Assembly: GCA_029932835.1 (NCBI GenBank)
Contig: JAOZPI010000005.1
Span: forward strand, 1 to 20,316
Reading direction: 5' to 3'
Source: an archaeon
Lineage (GTDB): Archaea > Altiarchaeota > Altiarchaeia > JAFGQM01
Length of the DNA stretch: 20,316 bases
Each line of letters starts with the position of its first letter. Within the stretch, counting starts at the first letter, position 1. Under the pieces are notes generated by a model. That model worked only from the letters and a program-made list of their open reading frames with translations, was not told where the DNA came from and made no database searches. Made by a program: the position numbers and the translations under genes. Shown piece by piece: positions 14,903 through 20,316 of the stretch.

Positions 14903-15128
14903 TCACTCACCACAACTGCAACATTACCCAAACCCAAATAACAAGCAAGGGCCATGAAAACCCTCTATATTACCAGATTTGACATAAAACCAAAGAGATC
15001 CAAATTAGCCACACACAAACACAAACAATATAAAAAAACAGATATATTACACTACAATAAACCAAATATAATTAGAAAAGATTTTTATACCTTTCTCCAT
15101 AAACATTACAATTTAAATCTGGTGGAAA
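14903..15128. other. A/C-skewed AT-rich intergenic region between TraB and PRC-barrel genes
   Basis: About 226 bp between divergently transcribed genes. From 14903 to about 15080 the plus strand is dominated by A and C; I count about 14 G in some 180 bases, with long A and CA-rich stretches. A short open frame crosses the region, but its His/Lys/Tyr/Asn-rich translation looks like a by-product of composition. No tRNA or inverted-repeat family was recognised. It holds the PRC-barrel promoter and may hold the TraB promoter. Being one gene away from orc1, it is a weak candidate for an origin or DNA unwinding element. Confidence 0.5.
15082..15089 (+). promoter_or_regulatory. TATA box of the PRC-barrel gene
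   Basis: TTTTTATA preceded by the A-rich AGAAAAGA. It predicts a start near 15112 and a leader of about 17 nt that includes the GGTGG ribosome site at 15121-15125. Confidence 0.5.
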
Positions 15129-15407
15129 ATGAGCATGAAGATATCAGAATTGTATGGAATGGAGATCTACACCACTAAGGCAAAGCACTTGGGGAAGGTT
15201 GAGGACATAATACTCAATCTCCAGAAGGGTGAAATAATGAGAATAACCCTAGCGCCCTTAAAGAGTGGTGTTTTGTCCAAGAGCAAAGTGGAGGAGATCC
15301 TGAAGGAGAGTAGCATTGGGTATGGGGATGTTGAGCAGGTCGGTGATATCGTGCTTGTAAAACCCACTATTCGTGTGGCAACAAAAAAAGAGCCCCACAA
15401 GAAATAG
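15129..15407 (+). CDS. PRC-barrel domain protein, CdpB-like
   Basis: 92 residues forming one PRC-barrel: MSMKISELYGMEIYTTKAKH, then LGKVEDIILNLQKGEIMRIT and a closing strand YGDVEQVGDIVLVKP. Small single-domain PRC-barrel proteins are widespread in euryarchaea. In haloarchaea and some methanogens, CdpB1/CdpB2 of this type bind SepF in the divisome. The presence of sepF 2.4 kb away makes that role plausible here, but PRC-barrels are also found in RNA-processing and photosystem contexts, so it remains an inference. A second ATG (15135) lies two codons in, and the GGTGG at 15121-15125 is better spaced for that one. A short basic tail (KKEPHKK) ends the protein. Confidence 0.85.
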   Translation: MSMKISELYGMEIYTTKAKHLGKVEDIILNLQKGEIMRITLAPLKSGVLSKSKVEEILKESSIGYGDVEQVGDIVLVKPTIRVATKKEPHKK

Positions 15408-15455
15408 CATGACTTACCCCTCTTGAGGTATGCCCAGAATACCCGTTAGACGTGA

Positions 15456-15463
15456 ATTTTAAA
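15456..15463 (+). promoter_or_regulatory. Possible TATA box of srp54
   Basis: ATTTTAAA centred about 29 nt before the srp54 ATG, fitting a leaderless or nearly leaderless transcript. Confidence 0.4.
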
Positions 15464-15488
15464 CATTCTACTATTAAGACTGATAACA

Positions 15489-16832
15489 ATGGTTTTATCT
15501 AGACTGTCTTCGGGCCTTCAGGAGGCTCTAAACAAAATACGCGGTGTTGGTGTCGTAGACAAAAAGAGGGTCAGAGAGATTATAAAAGAGATACAAAAAA
15601 CACTAATCTCCGCAGATGTTAAGATAGAGCAGGTGTTTGAATTATCAAAGAGAATAGAAGAAAAGGCACTCCAAGAGCACCTACCTGCAGGAATTTCAAG
15701 GAGGGAGCACCTAATAAAGGTAATTTACAATGAAATAGCTGATTTAATGGGGGGTGAGGAGGCGCAATTTCTCTTAGATCCAAAGAGGCAAAACAAAATT
15801 ATTCTAGTAGGCGTACAGGGAAGCGGGAAAACTACTCAAGCGGCGAAACTTGCTAAGTACCTGATGAAAAAGGGATATCGTCCTGCTCTTGTTTGTGCAG
15901 ATAACTTCAGGCCCGGGGCGTTTGACCAGCTGAGGCAATTAGGAGACGAAATAAGGGTTCCAGTCTACGGAGATCCGTCTGAAGAACAGACATGGAAAAT
16001 AGCAGAACAGGGAATAGCAGAATTCAAAGATCGAAATGTTGTTATAGTTGATACAGAGGGGAGGCATTCCTTAGACAAGGAGCTTATGGAGGAGATAGGG
16101 AGGCTAGAAGAACATATCCATCCAGACTACACAATTTTGGTATTGGATTCTACAATAGGACAGCGGGCAGAGGCACAAGCGCGTGCATTTAAGGAAAAAT
16201 GCAACATAAATGGGATAATACTGACAAAATTGGATGGCTCTGCAAAGGGCGGCGGGGGCATATCTGCCTGTGCTGCTGTATCTGCCCCTGTTTTATTTGT
16301 GGGCACAGGTGAGCGATTAGATGATTTAGAGAGGTTTGATCCAAAGGCATTTGTGGGTAGATTAATGGGGTTTGGAGACATTAAGGGCCTTCTTCAGAAG
16401 TTCGAGGCGCATGTTGAGAAAGAGAAAGCAGAGGAAGCGGCCAAGAGATTGATGACAGGAAAATTTACCCTTGTTGATGTCTATGATCAATTAGAGCAGG
16501 TGAGGAAGATGGGACCACTAACCAAGGTGGCAGAAATGCTTCCGGGACTAGGAGCAAAGATTCCCAAGGACCTATTAGGAATTCAAGAGGAGAGGCTAAA
16601 GAAGTTCAAACCCATCCTCCAGTCCATGACAAAGTACGAGCTAGAGAATCCAAAGCTAAATCGATCGAGGGTGGAAAGAATAGCCAAGGGCTCTGGAACA
16701 ACACCAGAAGATGTGCGCGCGCTCATACAGCAATATAATCAAATGCGAGCTGCGTTCAAAAAACTGAGAAAAGACCGCAGGTTTGCGAGGATGTTTAAAT
16801 CTGGCGTAAATCTAGACACACCGTCCTTCTAA
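15489..16832 (+). CDS. srp54: Signal recognition particle GTPase SRP54
   Basis: 447 residues, the usual size. SRP54 binds signal sequences and 7S RNA and targets ribosomes to the membrane through FtsY. The N domain helices (about 1-90) are followed by the G domain: G1 GVQGSGKT (108-115), CADNFRPGAFDQL (136-148), G3 VDTEGR (187-192), the TKLDGSAKGGG block (246-256) and VGTGERLDDLERFDP. The M domain (about 300-435) has GKFTLVDVYDQLEQVRKMGP and SRVERIAKGSGTTPEDV, which recognise RNA and signal peptides. The G3 motif reads DTEGR where DTAGR is the strong family norm. No 7S RNA gene was seen nearby. Confidence 0.96.
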   Translation: MVLSRLSSGLQEALNKIRGVGVVDKKRVREIIKEIQKTLISADVKIEQVFELSKRIEEKALQEHLPAGISRREHLIKVIYNEIADLMGGEEAQFLLDPKRQNKIILVGVQGSGKTTQAAKLAKYLMKKGYRPALVCADNFRPGAFDQLRQLGDEIRVPVYGDPSEEQTWKIAEQGIAEFKDRNVVIVDTEGRHSLDKELMEEIGRLEEHIHPDYTILVLDSTIGQRAEAQARAFKEKCNINGIILTKLDGSAKGGGGISACAAVSAPVLFVGTGERLDDLERFDPKAFVGRLMGFGDIKGLLQKFEAHVEKEKAEEAAKRLMTGKFTLVDVYDQLEQVRKMGPLTKVAEMLPGLGAKIPKDLLGIQEERLKKFKPILQSMTKYELENPKLNRSRVERIAKGSGTTPEDVRALIQQYNQMRAAFKKLRKDRRFARMFKSGVNLDTPSF

Positions 16833-16835
16833 CCA

Positions 16836-16843
16836 TTTTAATT
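16836..16843 (+). promoter_or_regulatory. Possible TATA box of the 199-residue protein gene
   Basis: TTTTAATT, centred about 32 nt before the ATG at 16872, in the 39-bp gap after srp54. A weak match. Confidence 0.25.
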
Positions 16844-16871
16844 CTTTTTCCAAAAAATTAAACTATCCGAA

Positions 16872-17471
16872 ATGGCACCTACCAGACGCCCTAACAGAGC
16901 ATCTCCAAGAACCCGCATGAGGACTATCAAGGCGAGAACCCCCATGGGGGCTGCCAAGCATGAATCTCCAAAGGACCCAGCACGATCCACAGTCACACTT
17001 TCTAAGACCTCTCTGGGTCCCTCTCAAAAAATAAACCATATGCCCCCAACTAAGGGATATATCCCACCGGAAACCTTTTATCACTTTAGTGCATTGGGCA
17101 TCCCACCCGAGGAGGTAGAGAAATGGGACCACGAGATAGTCAACTACTTTGGACAATTTCTTGGGAAAGACGGCATATTTCTTGACCCAAACGTTTCTAA
17201 ACTACTAGGGAACACTCTCCCACATATACGGAGTCCAACCACCGCGCAGAAACTCTATGCACTTCTCAAGGATTATCATCCCAACTTGACGCATGCAAAG
17301 AACCTCTCCCGTCTTGCGACGGAGCGTGGAGAAAGGATCGCTTGGAAGTATTATGATCTTCTTAAGAGCGAAAGAGAAGAAGAAGCAAAGGAATACGCGC
17401 AACGGTTTTTAGACCCAGAAGCCCCTGCCAAAATTACTGCTCGCATAAAGGGCCGTAGGAGGCCTAAATAG
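16872..17471 (+). CDS. Unrecognised basic protein between srp54 and gyrB
   Basis: 199 residues, not recognised. Residues 1-56 are Arg/Lys/Pro/Ser/Thr-rich and probably disordered (MAPTRRPNRASPRTRMRTIK). From about 57 the protein looks folded and mostly helical: GYIPPETFYHFSALGIPPEE, WDHEIVNYFGQFLG, LDPNVSKLLGNTL, TAQKLYALLKDYHP and ERGERIAWKYYDLLK, then a charged helix and a basic end RIKGRRRPK. There is no Cys, no membrane segment and no catalytic motif that I can name. Basic ends suggest nucleic-acid or ribosome binding, but that is only an inference. The long clean frame and the tight spacing to srp54 support a real gene. A start at M57 (17040) is possible if the basic leader is not translated. 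Confidence 0.7.
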   Translation: MAPTRRPNRASPRTRMRTIKARTPMGAAKHESPKDPARSTVTLSKTSLGPSQKINHMPPTKGYIPPETFYHFSALGIPPEEVEKWDHEIVNYFGQFLGKDGIFLDPNVSKLLGNTLPHIRSPTTAQKLYALLKDYHPNLTHAKNLSRLATERGERIAWKYYDLLKSEREEEAKEYAQRFLDPEAPAKITARIKGRRRPK

Positions 17472-17540
17472 GGCTCTGGATGATACTTTTATCCCCCCTC
17501 TTTCTAAAATATACAAGTGTGAAAACCAACCGAACCGTGT

Positions 17541-17550
17541 CTTTTTAGTA
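17541..17550 (+). promoter_or_regulatory. Possible TATA box of gyrB
   Basis: CTTTTTAGTA centred 25 nt before the gyrB ATG, fitting leaderless transcription. An alternative, AAAATATAC at 17506-17514, would give a leader of about 35 nt. Confidence 0.35.
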
Positions 17551-17570
17551 TGCGGACAGGGCTTTAAAAG

Positions 17571-19475
17571 ATGACAGATTATAAAGCAGAGAGCATTAAG
17601 CTTCTTGAGGGTCTAGCTGCAGTTAGAAAGAGACCCGCTATGTATATTGGGGACACAACAAGCAGGGGGCTTCACCACTTGGTTGAAGAGGTTGTGGATA
17701 ACTCCATAGACGAAGCCCTTGCTGGGTACTGTGATTTTATTAGCGTTCGCCTTCTTCCAGATGATGTTGTGGAGGTGACAGATAATGGGAGGGGGATTCC
17801 TGTGGATGTCCACCCTAAATACGGACTTACTGGTGTAGAGTTGGCTATGACCAAGCTCCATGCTGGCGGTAAGTTTGAGGGCAAGGCCTACCAAGTGAGT
17901 GGAGGCCTTCACGGGGTTGGTGTTTCTGTAGTGAACGCATTGTCGGAGTGGTGCGAGGTATTAGTAAAGCGTGACGGCACCATATACAAACAGCGGTATG
18001 AGAGAGGGGAGCCGAAGACAGACTTAGAGAAAGTGGGCACAGCAGAGGGAACGGGAACAACAGTAAGGTTTAAGCCAGACGCTGAGATCTTTCAAACGAC
18101 ACAATTCTCCTTTGATCTTCTTTCCCAGCGCCTCAGAGAGCTGGCTTTTTTGAACAAGGGAATAACCATTCATCTATCTGATGAGCGGGAAGCAAAAGAC
18201 AAAAGGCCAACAAGAGAGCATACCTTCCACTATGAAGGAGGAATAAGGGAATTTGTATCCTTCATTAACCGAAACAAGGAACCGCTTCATGACCCTATCT
18301 ACTTTGAGACGAAAAGAGAGGAGGTGGAGGTAGAAGTTGCGCTACAATGGAACAACGGATTTATAGAGAATATATACTCATTTGCCAATAACATCAACAC
18401 CATAGAGGGCGGGACCCATCTTTCTGGGTTCAAAACAGCCCTTACCCGTGCTGTTAACGACTATATCGAGAAGTCAAAGCTCACAAGGGGCAAGGAGATA
18501 AAGCTCTCAGGAGAGGACGTGCGCGAGGGACTAACAGCGGTAATATCCATAAAGATAAAAAATCCCCAATTTGAGGGTCAGACAAAGACAAAGCTGGGAA
18601 ATGGTAAGGTGAAGGGAGTTGTAGACTCCATAGTCTATGAAAAGGTTTCTGAATTCTTTGAGGAACACCCACACGAAGCCGAGAAAATCGTACTCAAGAG
18701 CATAACAGCTGCAGAAGCAAGAGAAGCTGCGCGCAGAGCCAGAGAACTCACCAGAAGGAAGAGCGCATTAGAATTTACCTCTCTCCCTGGAAAGCTCGCA
18801 GATTGCTCTAACAAGGATCCTACATTAACAGAGCTCTATATTGTTGAGGGAGATTCTGCTGGCGGTTCTTGTAAGTTAGGGAGGAATAGGGAGTTTCAGG
18901 CAGTTCTTCCTCTCAAAGGGAAGATCCTAAACGTAGAGAAGGCACGTATGAATAAGATACTTGAGAACCAGGAAATCTCCACCCTCATAGCCTCAATAGG
19001 AACAAGCATAGGGGAGGAGTTTGATCTAAAAAAGGCGAGGTACCACAAAATCATACTAATGGCCGATGCTGATGTAGACGGTGCTCACATTAGAACCCTC
19101 CTTCTCACCTTTTTTTATAGGTATATGCGCCCTCTGATAGAAAACGGTTATATCTACATTGCACAGCCTCCTCTCTATAAATTAGCAAAGGGGAAGACAG
19201 TGAAATACGCGTACACAGAGGAAGAGAAAGATACATATTTAAAAGAACTTGGCGATGGTACTACAATCCAGAGGTATAAGGGTTTGGGTGAAATGAATCC
19301 GGATCAACTATGGGAAACCACAATGGATCCAGAAAAGCGCACAATAAAGAGGATAACTATCGAGGATGCAGTAGAAGCAGATAGGATATTCACTATCCTT
19401 ATGGGTGGGGAGGTAGAACCACGCCGTGAATTTATAATGAAATACGCAAAGGAGGTAAAAAACCTAGATATCTGA
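17571..19475 (+). CDS. gyrB: DNA gyrase subunit B
   Basis: 634 residues, the length of a standard short GyrB. This is the ATPase and Toprim subunit, which powers negative supercoiling with GyrA. The GHKL ATPase shows EEVVDNSIDEAL (39-50), DNGRGIPVDVHPKYGLTGVE (71-90) and GGLHGVGVSVVNAL (111-124). The transducer includes the QTKTKLGN lysine loop. The Toprim domain has EGDSAGG starting at E426 and DADVD (499-503). The end has QRYKGLGEMNPDQLW and MGGEVEPRREFI. The sequence is of bacterial type, as in archaeal lineages that acquired gyrase by transfer. The stop is one base before the gyrA ATG. Confidence 0.97.
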   Translation: MTDYKAESIKLLEGLAAVRKRPAMYIGDTTSRGLHHLVEEVVDNSIDEALAGYCDFISVRLLPDDVVEVTDNGRGIPVDVHPKYGLTGVELAMTKLHAGGKFEGKAYQVSGGLHGVGVSVVNALSEWCEVLVKRDGTIYKQRYERGEPKTDLEKVGTAEGTGTTVRFKPDAEIFQTTQFSFDLLSQRLRELAFLNKGITIHLSDEREAKDKRPTREHTFHYEGGIREFVSFINRNKEPLHDPIYFETKREEVEVEVALQWNNGFIENIYSFANNINTIEGGTHLSGFKTALTRAVNDYIEKSKLTRGKEIKLSGEDVREGLTAVISIKIKNPQFEGQTKTKLGNGKVKGVVDSIVYEKVSEFFEEHPHEAEKIVLKSITAAEAREAARRARELTRRKSALEFTSLPGKLADCSNKDPTLTELYIVEGDSAGGSCKLGRNREFQAVLPLKGKILNVEKARMNKILENQEISTLIASIGTSIGEEFDLKKARYHKIILMADADVDGAHIRTLLLTFFYRYMRPLIENGYIYIAQPPLYKLAKGKTVKYAYTEEEKDTYLKELGDGTTIQRYKGLGEMNPDQLWETTMDPEKRTIKRITIEDAVEADRIFTILMGGEVEPRREFIMKYAKEVKNLDI

Positions 19476-19476
19476 G

Positions 19477-20316
19477 ATGCAAAATAAGGACCAGAAAATA
19501 GGAAAGAGAATAATAACACAAGGCATAGAAGATGAGATGAAAGAGTCGTACATCGATTACTCTATGTCTGTCATAATAGGCCGTGCTCTCCCGGATGTGC
19601 GTGATGGCTTAAAGCCTGTTCATCGCCGGGTTCTTTATGCAATGAGTGAGCTTGGCCTCCATCACAACAAACCCTATAAAAAATCTGCGAGGGTTGTTGG
19701 TGAAGTTTTGGGTAAATACCACCCCCACGGAGATGCGGCTGTTTATGATGCAATGGTCCGCATGGTGCAGGACTTTTCCCTCAGGTACCCCCTTATAGAC
19801 GGTCAGGGAAACTTCGGTTCGGTAGATGGTGACGCACCTGCAGCTATGAGATATACCGAGGTTCGTATGTCTGAGATATCTGAGGAGATGCTGGCTGATA
19901 TAGACAAGGAAACAACCGATTTTGTCCCAAACTTTGACGCCTCTCTCCAAGAACCCACAGTCCTGCCCTCCAGGTTCCCAAACCTCATAGTAAACGGGTC
20001 TTCTGGTATAGCAGTAGGTATGGCCACAAACATGCCTCCCCACAACCTTCGGGAGGTGATAGACGCCATAATTGCCACAATAAAGAACCCAGACATATCA
20101 ATCAGCGAGATAATGCAGATCCTTCCAGGTCCGGACTTTCCAACAGGAGGAATAATTCAGGGGAGGAGCGGGATAAGACAGGCGTATGAGACGGGGAGGG
20201 GGACAATAAAGATAAGAGGAAGGGCAGAGGTTGTGGACACAGGAAGGCATGGGAGAATAATTATAACAGAAATTCCCTACCAAGTAAACAAGGCCTCCCT
20301 TATAGAATCCATAGCA
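19477..20316 (+). CDS. gyrA: DNA gyrase subunit A, N-terminal part
   Basis: Partial: the frame is open from ATG 19477 to the window end (280 codons), so the remainder lies outside. GyrA cuts and religates DNA and wraps it for supercoiling. Visible features are ESYIDYSMSVIIGRALPDVR, DGLKPVHRRVLYAM, the winged-helix segment KSARVVGEVLGKYHPHGDAA and the catalytic Tyr126 in AAMRYTE, equivalent to E. coli Tyr122. NGSSGIAVGMATNMPPHNL and GPDFPTGGII follow. Ala87 occupies the position of E. coli Ser83 in the quinolone-contact region. The ATG follows the gyrB stop by one base, so the two subunits are translated in tandem. A GGAGGT lies about 20 nt upstream, too far to act as a normal ribosome site. 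Confidence 0.96.
   Translation, partial: MQNKDQKIGKRIITQGIEDEMKESYIDYSMSVIIGRALPDVRDGLKPVHRRVLYAMSELGLHHNKPYKKSARVVGEVLGKYHPHGDAAVYDAMVRMVQDFSLRYPLIDGQGNFGSVDGDAPAAMRYTEVRMSEISEEMLADIDKETTDFVPNFDASLQEPTVLPSRFPNLIVNGSSGIAVGMATNMPPHNLREVIDAIIATIKNPDISISEIMQILPGPDFPTGGIIQGRSGIRQAYETGRGTIKIRGRAEVVDTGRHGRIIITEIPYQVNKASLIESIA

Noticed and set aside
14954..15178. Small plus-strand frame crossing the TraB-PRC gap
   Set aside because: Lys/His/Tyr/Asn-rich translation follows from the A/C-rich composition. It overlaps the PRC-barrel start in another frame and covers its TATA box and ribosome site.
1..20316. CRISPR arrays, tRNA or rRNA genes, insertion sequences, prophage genes
   Set aside because: No regularly spaced repeats, cloverleaf sequences, transposase motifs or phage-like genes were seen on either strand. 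The longest repeats are the 54-nt cdc48 tract and the 24-nt inverted pair.

Overview
The window is archaeal chromosomal DNA, most likely from a euryarchaeal lineage related to methanogens, ANME or Archaeoglobi. It encodes Rli1/ABCE1, S27ae, S24e, Rpo7, Spt4, Orc1/Cdc6, SepF, Cdc48/VAT, SRP54 and a bacterial-type DNA gyrase. It also encodes O-phosphoseryl-tRNA synthetase (SepRS), which is known mainly from methanogens, Archaeoglobus and related uncultured archaea. Several start codons have an AT-rich TATA-like element centred about 25-29 nt upstream, as expected for archaeal, often leaderless, transcripts. I cannot fix the genus. No tRNA, rRNA, CRISPR array or insertion sequence was seen.

Layout: (1) 1-849 (+) is the 3' part of rli1, convergent with a minus-strand information-processing cluster. 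(2) 903-6613 (-), read in transcription order, runs: winged-helix regulator, TrmI tRNA methyltransferase, Fcf1-like PIN nuclease, membrane pyrophosphatase, rpo7, spt4, GTP-dependent dephospho-CoA kinase, S24e, S27ae. Genes are tightly packed, with overlaps or gaps of a few bases. (3) 6613-9466 is a divergent heat-shock module. The regulator faces hsp20 and cdc48 across a promoter containing a perfect 19-bp palindrome, which recalls the HSR1-Cdc48-Hsp20 operon of Archaeoglobus. (4) 9476-11059 (-) is sepS. (5) 11132-15407 is a replication/division neighbourhood: an unrecognised two-TM protein with a duplicated domain, sepF, the divergent orc1/cdc6, a short TraB-like protein, an A/C-skewed intergenic region and a small PRC-barrel protein. 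(6) 15489-20316 (+) is srp54, an unrecognised basic 199-residue protein, gyrB, and gyrA running off the window.

Points most worth attention: the regulator-palindrome-hsp20-cdc48 arrangement; the membrane PPase in a slot that, from memory, holds a soluble pyrophosphatase in other archaea; SepF, Orc1 and a CdpB-like PRC-barrel within 3 kb, with an unknown membrane protein beside SepF; a 24-nt perfect inverted repeat bracketing the sepF-orc1 segment; and a 54-nt identical tract shared by the two ATPase domains of cdc48, which suggests internal gene conversion. No wholly new multi-gene system can be proved from this sequence. The sepF/orc1/TraB/PRC neighbourhood with its unknown membrane protein is the best candidate.
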